The notes: generated from the sequence alone by a model not told the origin. 10,765 nucleotides of DNA from Bacteroidales bacterium (GCA_017461285.1 JAFTYS010000136.1:1-10765); one strand, 5' to 3'; positions 1 to 8,619 are shown, counted from the first letter of the stretch. Program-made: numbers and translations.

Positions 1-17
1 AGCATTTTTTTAAGCAT
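1..17 (-). CDS. Possible 5' end of a leftward gene cut off by the window edge
   Basis: An ATG at position 17 on the minus strand opens a frame reading Met-Leu-Lys-Lys-Met and then leaves the window after fewer than six codons. A Lys-rich start like this is common for exported proteins, and a Bacteroidota-type -7 box (35-42) lies a suitable distance upstream. Nothing can be said about the product. With so few codons this could be chance; sequence to the left would decide. Confidence 0.25.
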
Positions 18-34
18 ATCAATGATAATCTTTG

Positions 35-42
35 CAAATATA
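35..42 (-). promoter_or_regulatory. Candidate -7 promoter box, leftward
   Basis: The minus strand reads TATATTTG, a full match to the Bacteroidota -7 consensus TAnnTTTG. A TTG lies 17 bases upstream (60-62), closer than the usual 19-21, so the -33 element is weak. If used, transcription would start near position 31 and leave the window, with a leader of about 15 bases before the ATG at 17. Confidence 0.35.
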
Positions 43-301
43 AGAAAATCAGTTGATTACAAGGATTTCATCCTACAAAATGTCCACCCCGCCTCAATGT
101 AAAGACCTACTGGATCTTTCATATAAGATTCCAAGAAAGAGCTTCGCAGGTGAAGATTCTTGAAAAAGGTGTACATCCTGCTCTCGGAGAGACATGATAG
201 ACACCCGCCATCTTTGTATATGATTGACAACCGGCAACTTACAACATGGCCTGGTGTACATCATGCCAGTTTTACGACAGGTTGTACACATATCACCTTA
301 G
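43..301. other. Intergenic DNA without a convincing gene
   Basis: No frame here looks like a conserved protein. A 39-codon minus-strand frame (57-176) starts with ATG and ends in TAA just upstream of the edge promoter; its composition is not obviously coding and it is not called as a gene. The word GGTGTACATC occurs twice (168-177 and 253-262), and GTGTACA (254-260) is matched by its inverse TGTACAC (283-289), a 7-bp perfect stem with a 22-base loop. Their role is unknown. Confidence 0.5.
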
Positions 302-415
302 CCAAGACGTTGAGCGGAAAAACGTGCTTCCGGACACGAAAAACCGCTCAACGGGCTGAAACTTCTGACGTTGAGCGGAAAATCGTTCACCCAACGGCAT
401 TTTCCGGCTCAACCT
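302..415. repeat. Symmetric four-motif palindromic element, left copy
   Basis: Four copies of a 9-base motif alternate in direction: GTTGAGCGG at 309-317, CCGCTCAAC at 344-352, GTTGAGCGG at 370-378, and an imperfect CCGGCTCAAC at 404-413. The central pair forms a perfect 10-bp stem (344-353 with 369-378). The outer motifs act as terminal inverted repeats. The 16 bases at 302-317 recur exactly at 10397-10412, where a second element shows the same order and symmetry. It resembles a REP/BIME-type or miniature inverted-repeat element; no transposase is present in the window. Confidence 0.7.
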
Positions 416-458
416 ATTGCATTGCGACCGGGATTGGAAATGATTCGGACCAGGTATA

Positions 459-559
459 AACAGCACCGGTGTTGTGATGTAGGTGACATGCCACCCCCGG
501 CTAGGGGGACGCCCTCGAAGAGGGCAGGGGGTCACCGGAATCATGACACCGGTGCTGTT
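459..559. repeat. GC-rich nested palindrome downstream of the GH3 operon
   Basis: A perfect 14-bp inverted repeat closes this structure (459-472 with 546-559, containing the self-complementary core CACCGGTG). The stem can continue inward with two wobble pairs to 478/540. Inside are GGTGAC/GTCACC (482-487 with 531-536), a CCCCC-GGGGG hairpin (494-498 with 504-508, or alternatively with 527-531) and GCCCTC-GAA-GAGGGC (511-525). It begins 16 bases past the GH3 stop codon, so it could end or protect the leftward operon mRNA. There is no proper U-tract after the stem, so a standard intrinsic terminator is not clear; a multicopy intergenic palindrome is equally likely. Confidence 0.65.
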
Positions 560-575
560 GTTATATGCGTTTGTC

Positions 576-2822
576 TTATTTCAGTTCGAAAGGAACGGTT
601 GCGCGGATGTCTGCTGACGAGCTTCCGATCAGGGCCTGGAACTCGCCCGGCTCGGCATTCCAGCCGCCCTTTGCCACATCGTAGAAGCTGAGGTCTGCAG
701 CATCGATCTCGAATGTTACCTTTGCGGTCTCGCCTGCCTTGAGATATACCTTCTCGAAACCCTTGAGCTCCTTTGCCGGACGGTCGATGCTTGCCACAGG
801 GTCAGCGATATAAAGCTGTACGATCTCGTGTCCGTCGCACTCACCGACATTCTTCACGTCTACTGAAATCTTCATTGTACCGTCTGCCTTCATCGAAGCC
901 TTGGCTGCCTTTGCATCAGAGTACTCGAACGAAGTGTAGCTGAGTCCGTGTCCGAACGCCCACTGTACAGGAACATTCTTGCTGTCATACCACCTGTAAC
1001 CTACATAAACGCCTTCGTCATAATATGTCTGCCAGAACTCATCTCCCTCTTCCTTGATTCCCGGATACTGGCGTTCTGTCTTGATAGGACCGTCCTCATA
1101 CTTGAACGGAATAGAGAACGGAAGCCTTCCTGAAGGATTGACCTTTCCTGTGAGGACGTCCGCAAGGGCATTTCCAGACTCTGTACCTCCATACCATCCC
1201 TGAACGATGGCATCAGCCTTGTCTTCCCATGGCATGGATACAGGAGAACCTGAAATGTTCACCACGACGAACTTGTCCGAAACCTCTGCAAGAGCCTCGA
1301 TCACATCCTGCTGGTCGTATGGAAGGTCTGTATCCAGTCTGTCAGAACCTTCACTATCCTGATTGGCACTCTTGTTCAATCCTCCTACAAATATCACATA
1401 ATCAGCACTTTCAGCTGCTTTTACAGCTTCTGCGATAAGAACCTCAGGGGAACGGTCGTCAGTAAGGTCCTGACCCGAATCCACACTGTCAAAAGAAGTT
1501 GTAGTATCACCTACATAACCGCGTACCCAAACCACTTCAGCCTTGTCTCCGAAGGCATCCTGGAGGCCTTCAAGAGGATTGACTTCATATGCTGTCTTAA
1601 GACTCGAGCTTCCTCCTCCGACGATCATCTTCTTTATCGCATTCTCTCCTACAACAACAATCTTATCTCCTTCAGCAACCTGAAGAGGCAGCACATTGCC
1701 TGCATTCTTAAGGAGAACGATGCCTGCAGCGGAAATATCGCGTGCAGCCTGGTAATGCTCAGGACACACAAAACGGCCATAGTTATGCTCCGGACGCATG
1801 CTGGTACGGAAAATCAGTCGCAGGATACGGCGCACCTTTTCGTCAAGTTCCTTGGTAGTATACTTGCCTTCACGGAGACCTTTGAGATAAGGATCCGCCA
1901 TATGATAAAGATTGTAACCGTCTGTAGCACCGAACTGCATGCCGCTGGTCCATGTGCCCATCTCTATGTCAAGACCGTTCATGATCGCCTCTTCGCTGTC
2001 ACGACAGCCTCCCCAGTCGCTGACAACCACTCCATCGAAGCCCCAGTCGCCCTTGAGGATATCTACAAGAAGTTTCTTGTTATGACAGTTGAACTGGCCG
2101 TTGTAAAGGTTGTATGATCCCATGATAGACCATGCACCGCCTTCCTGGACAGCTGCCTTGAATGCAGGAAGATAGATTTCATGAAGGGTTCTGTCGTCAA
2201 CGACAGAGTTCGACTGCGTACGCTGGAACTCCTGGTTGTTCACTGCATAATGCTTGACGCATGCAGCGACACCGTTTTCCTGAACGCCCTTTACATATGG
2301 AGCGACCATAGCTCCTGCAAGGAAAGGATCTTCACCCATGTACTCGAAGTTACGTCCGTTCAGAGGAGTACGGCAGATGTTCACGCCAGGTCCGAGAAGG
2401 ATATTCTTCTTGCGGTAACGCGCCTCCTCACCGATGCTGCGACCGAAAAGAAGAGCCATTTCCTTGTCCCATGTTGCAGCAAGGTTCACCAAAGCAGGAA
2501 AAGCTGTACATGAATCGTTGGTCCAGCCTGCCTGGTCCCATTCATCCCAAAGAACCTCCGGACGGATGCCATGAGGGCCGTCGGTGTGCCACACTTCAGG
2601 AATACCGAGACGCGGTACACCGCGCGAACTGAATTTTGACTGCGCTGTTGTCATTCCTACCTTCTCTTCGAGGGTCATACGGGCCAGGGCATCCTCAACC
2701 CTCTCCTCTATAGGAGCATTCGGATCGAGATAGACAGGACCCTCGAACTTAGGCTGGGAGCAGCATGCGGCCAGAACAAACGCAGCCGCCGAAAGGATCA
2801 TGATTCTTTTCATAAATGACAT
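576..2822 (-). CDS. Family GH3 beta-glycosidase (beta-glucosidase-like) lipoprotein
   Basis: Predicted to release terminal beta-linked sugars (glucose or xylose) from oligosaccharides in the envelope; the exact sugar cannot be read from the sequence. The 748 residues show a lipoprotein signal with lipobox Leu-Ala-Ala-Cys (Cys20), an N-terminal TIM-barrel domain (about 35-340) with the substrate-binding HTDGPHG (79-85) and KHY (190-192), and the catalytic nucleophile Asp269 in VVVSDW. The second alpha/beta domain (about 365-570) carries EGSDR, whose Glu491 is the likely acid/base. FGHGLSYT (623-630) leads into a C-terminal fibronectin III-like domain (to about 740). This is the complete usual GH3 layout with no missing key residue. 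The ATG at 2822 lies four bases after the preceding gene; an ATG at 2813 gives a more typical signal peptide start (MKRIM) and is a good alternative. It is the last gene of a three-gene leftward operon. Confidence 0.93.
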   Translation of the reverse strand: MSFMKRIMILSAAAFVLAACCSQPKFEGPVYLDPNAPIEERVEDALARMTLEEKVGMTTAQSKFSSRGVPRLGIPEVWHTDGPHGIRPEVLWDEWDQAGWTNDSCTAFPALVNLAATWDKEMALLFGRSIGEEARYRKKNILLGPGVNICRTPLNGRNFEYMGEDPFLAGAMVAPYVKGVQENGVAACVKHYAVNNQEFQRTQSNSVVDDRTLHEIYLPAFKAAVQEGGAWSIMGSYNLYNGQFNCHNKKLLVDILKGDWGFDGVVVSDWGGCRDSEEAIMNGLDIEMGTWTSGMQFGATDGYNLYHMADPYLKGLREGKYTTKELDEKVRRILRLIFRTSMRPEHNYGRFVCPEHYQAARDISAAGIVLLKNAGNVLPLQVAEGDKIVVVGENAIKKMIVGGGSSSLKTAYEVNPLEGLQDAFGDKAEVVWVRGYVGDTTTSFDSVDSGQDLTDDRSPEVLIAEAVKAAESADYVIFVGGLNKSANQDSEGSDRLDTDLPYDQQDVIEALAEVSDKFVVVNISGSPVSMPWEDKADAIVQGWYGGTESGNALADVLTGKVNPSGRLPFSIPFKYEDGPIKTERQYPGIKEEGDEFWQTYYDEGVYVGYRWYDSKNVPVQWAFGHGLSYTSFEYSDAKAAKASMKADGTMKISVDVKNVGECDGHEIVQLYIADPVASIDRPAKELKGFEKVYLKAGETAKVTFEIDAADLSFYDVAKGGWNAEPGEFQALIGSSSADIRATVPFELK

Positions 2823-2826
2823 ATAA

Positions 2827-3777
2827 TCAGAGGTTCATAAGACAAGACATCATCTTGTTTTCAGGGGCATCCTTCAGGATGACCCTCTTTTCTTTGTCCA
2901 GAAGGTAAAGGGAAGGTATCGCTCGGACGCTGTAAAGGCCGTCTCCCCTGATCACAAGGTCAGGATCGAAGCCGTTGTACCAGGTATTGGGGTATATAGG
3001 CATATAATCCCGCCATCCCTGGAGATCCTCGTCGATATAGATGTTCAGCACGGCAAGAGTACCGTCCGATATCATGGCAGAAACCTTCTGCTCCTCCTTG
3101 AGCATGTTTATGATGTTCAGGCATGCCTCGCACCCCGGATTGCTGAAGAAAAGAAGGGTATAAGGGGCATCTATGCCGTACAGAGTGCGGATTTTGCCCG
3201 CTTTGTCTGCAAAGCGGAAATCCGCAGCCTTCTGCCCCAGGCGGTTGAGGGCGCAGCCCTCCGCCCGGTGGGCGTATTTCGCCTGCTCCTGGCTGCTGAA
3301 GCCAGGATATGAGGCCAGGCGCAAGGCATAATGGAGATAGTATTCCTCGTTCCTCATCGGAGAATTCGGGTCATACATGTACTTGTCCGCAAATGCCTCG
3401 AAGGTCTCGAAAACATTGGACGAAGTATCCTTCTTCTCGCAGGCAAGAGCCTTGTCATAAAGCATCTTTACCGCCTTTTCGGAAGTCTTGAGGTCCACCA
3501 TGTCAAGGATGGACACCCAATTGGCGAATCTCTGTTCCACATCATCCTTCCTGACTCCGCTTACAAGCAGGGAATCTGACGGATATGCCCTTTCAGGGTC
3601 CGTCAGATTGTCCCAGAAATGCTCCGCATAGTATTCTGCGGCATCTTTCTGGCTCTGTATCATTGAAGGCAGGGTTATATCAGGAAAAGGCAGAGCCGTG
3701 AAACGCTCCGCCTTTTTCTGTCCGCAACCGACTGCCGCAAGAACAGCCAGGAGCAATATGCATATCCTTTTATTCAT
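2827..3777 (-). CDS. DUF5106/thioredoxin-like lipoprotein
   Basis: An envelope thiol-disulfide protein by inference. With the ATG at 3777 it has 316 residues: a lipoprotein-type signal ending at Cys18 (Ala-Ala-Val-Gly-Cys), a helical N-terminal region (about 25-175) resembling the DUF5106 domain found beside thioredoxin folds in Bacteroidales, then a thioredoxin-like domain (about 180-305). That domain has the redox motif CEAC (Cys216, Cys219) after FFSNPG and the expected cis-proline in AIPSLYLLD (Pro288). A GTG at 3783 would add two residues but the ATG is preferred. The start overlaps the end of the transporter gene by 8 bases and the stop is 4 bases before the GH3 start, so all three are translated from one mRNA. 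The reductant, the client protein and the reason for pairing with a phosphate transporter and a glycosidase are unknown. Confidence 0.82.
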   Translation of the reverse strand: MNKRICILLLAVLAAVGCGQKKAERFTALPFPDITLPSMIQSQKDAAEYYAEHFWDNLTDPERAYPSDSLLVSGVRKDDVEQRFANWVSILDMVDLKTSEKAVKMLYDKALACEKKDTSSNVFETFEAFADKYMYDPNSPMRNEEYYLHYALRLASYPGFSSQEQAKYAHRAEGCALNRLGQKAADFRFADKAGKIRTLYGIDAPYTLLFFSNPGCEACLNIINMLKEEQKVSAMISDGTLAVLNIYIDEDLQGWRDYMPIYPNTWYNGFDPDLVIRGDGLYSVRAIPSLYLLDKEKRVILKDAPENKMMSCLMNL

Positions 3778-5476
3778 CGCCACCTCTTACAGCTGCTTCT
3801 GAAATGTTGATGAGGAAGTCACCTATCTTCTCAAGTTCGTTAAGCACGTCTATATAGTAGACTCCTGTGAGGTAGTTGTAGCTGTTGCTTTCGATGTTAA
3901 CTATATGCTCCTCACGAAGATGCCTTCTGCATTCGTCGATGTTGTACTCGGCGTTGACTGCATTCGAAATGTCCTTGAGGTCAGGATTCTTAAGGTTGGC
4001 AACCATAACATCATATCCCTTCTGGACGAGGTCCATCATCTTGTTCAGACGGTCAAGAAGCGACTTGTCGAACACCTTTCCATGAACATTCTTCCTCTTG
4101 AGGATACGTCCGATCGCTTCTCCAGAGTCTCCGAGGGACTCCATCTCCTTGATGATCTTGTAGATGGACTTGATCATCCGGGTGGCCTCCTCGCTTATCT
4201 CATTCTTGGAAACCTCGTTCACATATGCCGCAATCTCATACTCGATCCTGTCTGTTATCTCCTCGTACTTGATGAGCTTGTCATTCAGTTCATCGAACTT
4301 CTCCGGATCCGTCTCATTGACAGCCTGGCGCAGATAGCTGAATCCGTTGCGGCAGATTTCTGCAAAATGGATGACTTCCTGCTGGGCCTCTTTGAGAGAA
4401 AGCTCTGCAGTGGAAAGAGGACCTCCCGAAATATACTTGAGTCTGAACACTTCTTCCGTCTTCGGAGCCTTTACCATCCACACCACAATCTTCTCTATCT
4501 GAGGAGTGAACCATATGAGGATCAGTGTGTTGGTGATATTGAAGAGGGTATGGAGCATCGAAATTCCGTAAAGGAGGGATGTGCTTGCATCAGGCGAGGT
4601 AAGGTCCACCGTCATAGGGTTAGCAAACCCGAGGGCCTCCATAACTGTTCCCACCAGTCCGAGGAACGGTCTGAAGATGATGAGCATCCAGATGACGCCG
4701 AACACATTGAAGACCGTATGGGCGCGGGCCGCTCTCTTCGCTGACGTGTTTCCGACGGCTGCCGCCATGTTCGCAGTGATTGTCGTTCCGATGTTCTCAC
4801 CGAGGACCATCGCACAGGCAAGCGGGAAGTCGATCAGTCCCGATGTGGCAAGGAGCATGGTGATGGCCATGGTCGCGCTCGAAGCCTGAAGCACTATGGT
4901 AAGGATGGTTCCCGCAAGGAGGAATATGATTTCTGACCAGAAGCCGAGTCCGGTGAAATGCGAGAAGAATGCAAGCATCGCGTCCTTGTTGCTCAGGAGG
5001 GCACCGGCTGATGTCTTCATGAACGAAAGACCGAGGAACATGATGGCGAAACCTACAACAAAGGCACCTATGCTCTTGTTCTTCTGCTTCTTGGATGTGT
5101 GCAGGATGAATCCGAGAGCCATGAGCGGAACGGAGAATACTGAGATGTCCACCGAGAATCCTAGGGCTGTCACCCATGCTGTAAGGGTCGTACCTATATT
5201 GGCTCCCATGATCACACCTATGGCGTTGCCAAGGGTGAGGAGACCGGCGTTCACGAAACTTACGACCATGATAGTTGTAGCGGAAGAAGACTGCACGAGG
5301 GCAGTCACGCCGAGACCGGTAAGAACTCGCTTGAATCTGTTCGAGGTCATCTGTGCAAGGAAAGACCTCAACTTGTCTCCGGCCGTTTTCTGAAGACCTT
5401 CGCTCATCAGAGTCATTCCGTAAAGGAACATTCCCAAAGCACCGATAAGAGTGAAGATCTGAAGTAGATTACTCAT
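3770..5476 (-). CDS. Na+/phosphate cotransporter, NptA/YjbB type, with PhoU-like tail
   Basis: An inner-membrane sodium-coupled phosphate carrier by family. The 568 residues contain the two inverted repeats typical of Na/Pi symporters: QSSSAT (62-67) with GANIGTT (91-97), and QASSAT (197-202) with GENIGTT (226-232), embedded in about eight to ten hydrophobic segments up to residue 335. The C-terminal part (about 355-568) is charged and helical and resembles PhoU, including ELEKIGD (547-553), as is usual in this family. The ATG at 5476 is chosen over a TTG at 5503 because the TTG lies inside the likely -7 promoter box (5501-5508). First gene of the leftward operon; its end overlaps the DUF5106 gene. 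Whether net transport is uptake or efflux cannot be told from the sequence, since relatives do either. Confidence 0.92.
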   Translation of the reverse strand: MSNLLQIFTLIGALGMFLYGMTLMSEGLQKTAGDKLRSFLAQMTSNRFKRVLTGLGVTALVQSSSATTIMVVSFVNAGLLTLGNAIGVIMGANIGTTLTAWVTALGFSVDISVFSVPLMALGFILHTSKKQKNKSIGAFVVGFAIMFLGLSFMKTSAGALLSNKDAMLAFFSHFTGLGFWSEIIFLLAGTILTIVLQASSATMAITMLLATSGLIDFPLACAMVLGENIGTTITANMAAAVGNTSAKRAARAHTVFNVFGVIWMLIIFRPFLGLVGTVMEALGFANPMTVDLTSPDASTSLLYGISMLHTLFNITNTLILIWFTPQIEKIVVWMVKAPKTEEVFRLKYISGGPLSTAELSLKEAQQEVIHFAEICRNGFSYLRQAVNETDPEKFDELNDKLIKYEEITDRIEYEIAAYVNEVSKNEISEEATRMIKSIYKIIKEMESLGDSGEAIGRILKRKNVHGKVFDKSLLDRLNKMMDLVQKGYDVMVANLKNPDLKDISNAVNAEYNIDECRRHLREEHIVNIESNSYNYLTGVYYIDVLNELEKIGDFLINISEAAVRGGDE

Positions 5477-5500
5477 AAATATCTTAGGTTGAAAAACACG

Positions 5501-5508
5501 CAAAAATA
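5501..5508 (-). promoter_or_regulatory. Candidate -7 box for the leftward transporter operon
   Basis: The minus strand reads TATTTTTG, fitting the Bacteroidota -7 consensus TAnnTTTG. Transcription would start near 5497, giving a leader of about 20 bases before the ATG at 5476. No good -33 TTTG is seen about 20 bases upstream. The other two operon genes have gaps too small for promoters of their own. Confidence 0.5.
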
Positions 5509-5519
5509 AATAAAATAAT

Positions 5520-5527
5520 TAGATTTG
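5520..5527 (+). promoter_or_regulatory. Candidate -7 box for the rightward metallopeptidase-barrel gene
   Basis: TAGATTTG matches the Bacteroidota -7 consensus exactly. Transcription would start near 5534, about 23 bases before the ATG at 5557. No TTTG is present at the expected -33 position, so the assignment rests on the -7 box and its location in the 80-bp divergent gap. It lies 12 bases from the leftward box, so the two promoters may compete. Confidence 0.5.
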
Positions 5528-5556
5528 TAACATAGTTTATACGACCTTGTCAACAA

Positions 5557-8500
5557 ATGAAGCACTTAAAGAACATTTTTCTGATTTCTGTCATACTTAC
5601 CTTTCTTCCCGTCAACATGGACGCACAGTTCTATATTACAGGCGACGACCCGGGCAAGGCGAAATGGAAGACTATCGACACAGACAACTTCAGCATCATA
5701 TATCCGGAAGGAACAGACTCTCTTGCAAGGGTTTACGGCTATAAGCTCGAAAAATACAGGATCCCCGTTTCGCGAAGCACAGGCTACCTGAACCAGGGAC
5801 GCATGCCGGTCGTCCTGCATGCATACAACGGAGCAAACGGATCGGTCGCATGGGCCCCACGAAGGATGGACATGTTCACGATTCCTTCCCCATATGCACC
5901 GGAGGCCATGCCGTGGTCGACGATGCTTGCCGTACATGAGGGCAGGCATGTGACCCAGATGCAGTTCGGAATGACGAAGGCGCAGAAGCCTTTCGGCTGG
6001 GCCTTCGGAGAAATGTGGAACATCCTCGCGTCCCTTCTTTATCCGGGGCTGTCCACGATAGAGGGAGACGCTGTCATTGCGGAGACAGCGCTGACGAATT
6101 CCGGCCGCGGACGAACGGCCGATTTCCTGAACTACTACAAGGTCGCCTTCGACAACGGGGACTTCCGCCGATGGGACCAGTGGAGGCTCGGGTCGCAGAG
6201 GAGGTATGCACCGGACCATTACGCGCTAGGCTATCTCACCCTCGGAGGTTTCAGATATCTGTATGACTGTCCGGAGTTCATGAATCAGGCATACGAGCTT
6301 TCAGCACGCCGTCCATATAATCTGGGGGCATTCTATACGACGACTAAGAAGCTGACAGGCAAAGGTTTTGAAGACGCCTTCCAGGAAGTCTGCCGCACGA
6401 TGCACGAGGTCTGGAAGAAGGAAGCCGAGGCCAGGGCTCCCTTCATCCCGATGGAGCCTGTGACCGAAGAGCCGCGCCTTTATGCAGACTACAAGGGAAC
6501 GGTGGTTCTGGACGGAGTGGTCTATTCGATAAAGAGCGGCCATGAGACTGCGCCGGTGCTTGTCGGCATCGATCCCGCTTCCGGAGAAAAGGTAATATCC
6601 CGTTTTGCCTACCAGACCAGCGGACTGAGGGCTTCCAGGAACTTGAACAAGCTGTACTGGAGCGAGACCCGCACAGATAAAAGATGGTCTCTTATGTCGG
6701 AATCCAGGATCATGTACCACAACCTCCATATGGATACGAGAGGAAAGCTGACCGCCAAGGAAGACCTTCTCTATAATCCTGACATAAACCCTTCCAGCGG
6801 ATTTGTAGCCAGCGTGGAATACGGCGTGGACGGTAGTTCTTCCATCACTGTGGTGAACGGAATGAACGGAGAGAAGATTGCTTCCATCAAAGGTCCTTCC
6901 GGGGTGCAGCTGGTCGAAACCGCATGGATAGGGGAAGACATCTTGTCTACAGGACTTACAGACGAGGGATTCGGAGTCTACAGACATGCTGACGGCAGCT
7001 GGTCGACGGTGCTTGAGCCGCAGCCGGTCAAGATAAAGGATTTCCGTGCCCACGGAGACGTCATCATGATGACCTGTGACAGGACAGGAGTGAACGAACT
7101 CTACCACCTCGATCCTGCGACAGGAACGCTCAGACAGAAGACTGTGACCAGATACGGAGCTTCGGATTTCGCATATGACGAGGAAGGAAAGTACCTCTAC
7201 TATTCGTCCCAGACCCTCAAGGGAATGAGGATATTCAGGACTGCAGCGGAGGACCTCATAGACAGGGAAGCTGACTTTACGGTCATGCATGAATGGCCTA
7301 TAGCGGAGAAGCTTGCCCGGCAGGAGGAGGCCCTTGCGCAAGCACAAGGGGCCCGTTCTGCCGTTCCGGAGCCGGAAGTGAACTTCTCGGAACCGCGGAA
7401 ATACCGCAAGGTTCCTCATATGTTCAACATCCATTCATGGGCTCCGGTATATGTCAATGTCGACAACATAATGAACATGTCGTTCGACCAGATCTGGCAG
7501 GCGGCATCTCTCGGCGCGACGGCGATCATGCAGAACAGGCTCTCGAACGCTTCGGGAGAGTTCGGATACTCCGCACATAAAGACCCGTATGACCCTGCAA
7601 GGTGGAGACATTCAGGCCATGCAAGGTTCCTCTATTCGGGACTTTATCCGGTCATCGAGATGTCCGTCGACTTCAACGACAGGGCAGCAAGACAATACTC
7701 ACCTGCAATATATCTGAAAGACTCGGGCGCAGGCATCAGTCTCGGCAGCCGTGCTCTGGACGTGCCATATGTCGAAGGACGAGTTTCCATGTACATACCT
7801 TGGAGCTTCTCTTCAGGAGGGTGGTACAAGGGTGTCATTCCGCGTCTGTCGTACCGCATAAGCAACGACAAGTTCAATACCGATGCGGCTGTTCTTGAAT
7901 CCATTGATGTATACATGCCTGCCGATGGAGGATCCGGACAGCTCGACTCCTTCCGGGAAACCACCGGCGGAAAGAACACCTTCAGACACAGCCTGAGCGG
8001 CTCACTGAGGGCATATACCATGCTTGCTACCCCTAATTCAGCCATTTATCCCAAATGGGGAATAGGAGTGGAGGCAGGAGCCAGCGGAAGCCTTGAAAGC
8101 GCAGAATATCTCTCCCCTATGGGATACGGTTATATCTACGGATATGTTCCCGGCCTGATGACGACCCACGGCATAAAGCTGACGGCAATGCATCAGATGA
8201 AGCTCTCTGACGCTCCTTTCGGCCAGGCTGTGGTCAACGTGATGCCGCGCGGACTCAGCACCAATACAGCCCTTCTGAGCTGGATCGCGGTAAGAAACAG
8301 GCAGATGACGAAGGTTACGGCCGACTACGCCTTCCCTGTCTATATAGGCGACCTTGCCATGGGAGGAAACTTCTTCTCTGTAAAGAGACTCGTCGTCAAT
8401 CCTCATTTCGACTATACTTTTGCCGGAGGATACGGGCTCTATTCCGCAGGAGCAGAGCTCATCCTCGACATGAACAGCATCCTGACCCTCGAATGGCCAT

Positions 8501-8619
8501 GCTCTTTCGGAATCACATATTCATACAACGGAGGAAACGGATTCGATGCCTTCGCCCGGCAGAGCGGTCTTTCGGTAAAGCACCATTATGTAGGACCAAC
8601 ATTTAACGTAACATTCTGA
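5557..8619 (+). CDS. Large exported protein: HEXXH metallopeptidase-like domain, propeller and outer-membrane barrel
   Basis: This 1020-residue protein has a signal peptide (cleavage likely after Asp-Ala-Gln24). Residues about 35-285 resemble gluzincin zinc peptidases: HEGRH (127-131) supplies two His ligands and the catalytic Glu128, and Glu169 in STIEGDA, 38 residues on, fits the third zinc ligand (the EGxA position of peptidase-MA-like enzymes). Residues about 300-570 are repeated beta-rich segments resembling a TolB/WD40-type propeller. A charged Ala/Glu-rich linker (583-605) precedes HSWAP (626-630) and a region of alternating amphipathic strands ending in Phe1020, typical of outer-membrane barrels. 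The family name is not known to me with confidence; the domain calls are from motif reading. It probably sits in the outer membrane with the peptidase-like part in the periplasm or at the surface. Substrate unknown. It is coupled to the next gene. Confidence 0.8.
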   Translation: MKHLKNIFLISVILTFLPVNMDAQFYITGDDPGKAKWKTIDTDNFSIIYPEGTDSLARVYGYKLEKYRIPVSRSTGYLNQGRMPVVLHAYNGANGSVAWAPRRMDMFTIPSPYAPEAMPWSTMLAVHEGRHVTQMQFGMTKAQKPFGWAFGEMWNILASLLYPGLSTIEGDAVIAETALTNSGRGRTADFLNYYKVAFDNGDFRRWDQWRLGSQRRYAPDHYALGYLTLGGFRYLYDCPEFMNQAYELSARRPYNLGAFYTTTKKLTGKGFEDAFQEVCRTMHEVWKKEAEARAPFIPMEPVTEEPRLYADYKGTVVLDGVVYSIKSGHETAPVLVGIDPASGEKVISRFAYQTSGLRASRNLNKLYWSETRTDKRWSLMSESRIMYHNLHMDTRGKLTAKEDLLYNPDINPSSGFVASVEYGVDGSSSITVVNGMNGEKIASIKGPSGVQLVETAWIGEDILSTGLTDEGFGVYRHADGSWSTVLEPQPVKIKDFRAHGDVIMMTCDRTGVNELYHLDPATGTLRQKTVTRYGASDFAYDEEGKYLYYSSQTLKGMRIFRTAAEDLIDREADFTVMHEWPIAEKLARQEEALAQAQGARSAVPEPEVNFSEPRKYRKVPHMFNIHSWAPVYVNVDNIMNMSFDQIWQAASLGATAIMQNRLSNASGEFGYSAHKDPYDPARWRHSGHARFLYSGLYPVIEMSVDFNDRAARQYSPAIYLKDSGAGISLGSRALDVPYVEGRVSMYIPWSFSSGGWYKGVIPRLSYRISNDKFNTDAAVLESIDVYMPADGGSGQLDSFRETTGGKNTFRHSLSGSLRAYTMLATPNSAIYPKWGIGVEAGASGSLESAEYLSPMGYGYIYGYVPGLMTTHGIKLTAMHQMKLSDAPFGQAVVNVMPRGLSTNTALLSWIAVRNRQMTKVTADYAFPVYIGDLAMGGNFFSVKRLVVNPHFDYTFAGGYGLYSAGAELILDMNSILTLEWPCSFGITYSYNGGNGFDAFARQSGLSVKHHYVGPTFNVTF

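Noticed and set aside
302..415. CRISPR-like array of short repeats
   Set aside because: The motifs alternate in orientation, are only 9-10 bases and number four; there are no uniform direct repeats, spacers or cas genes.
160..691. Overlapping open frames of 83-106 codons on both strands left of the GH3 gene
   Set aside because: They run through the palindromic repeats and hairpin, and one enters the GH3 gene antisense; translations show no protein-like pattern.
3905..4744. Plus-strand open frame (279 codons) opposite the phosphate symporter gene
   Set aside because: It mirrors the symporter's PhoU-like and membrane regions on the opposite strand; the symporter has all family motifs.
5477..5503. 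TTG start at 5503 for the phosphate symporter
   Set aside because: It would add nine residues absent from the usual family start and overlaps the -7 box at 5501-5508; the ATG at 5476 begins at the expected hydrophobic N-terminus.
6301..7434. Long minus-strand open frame (377 codons) opposite the 1020-residue gene
   Set aside because: It is antisense to a well-supported gene with signal peptide and motifs; the translation is rich in Arg, His and Ser and shows no recognisable domain.
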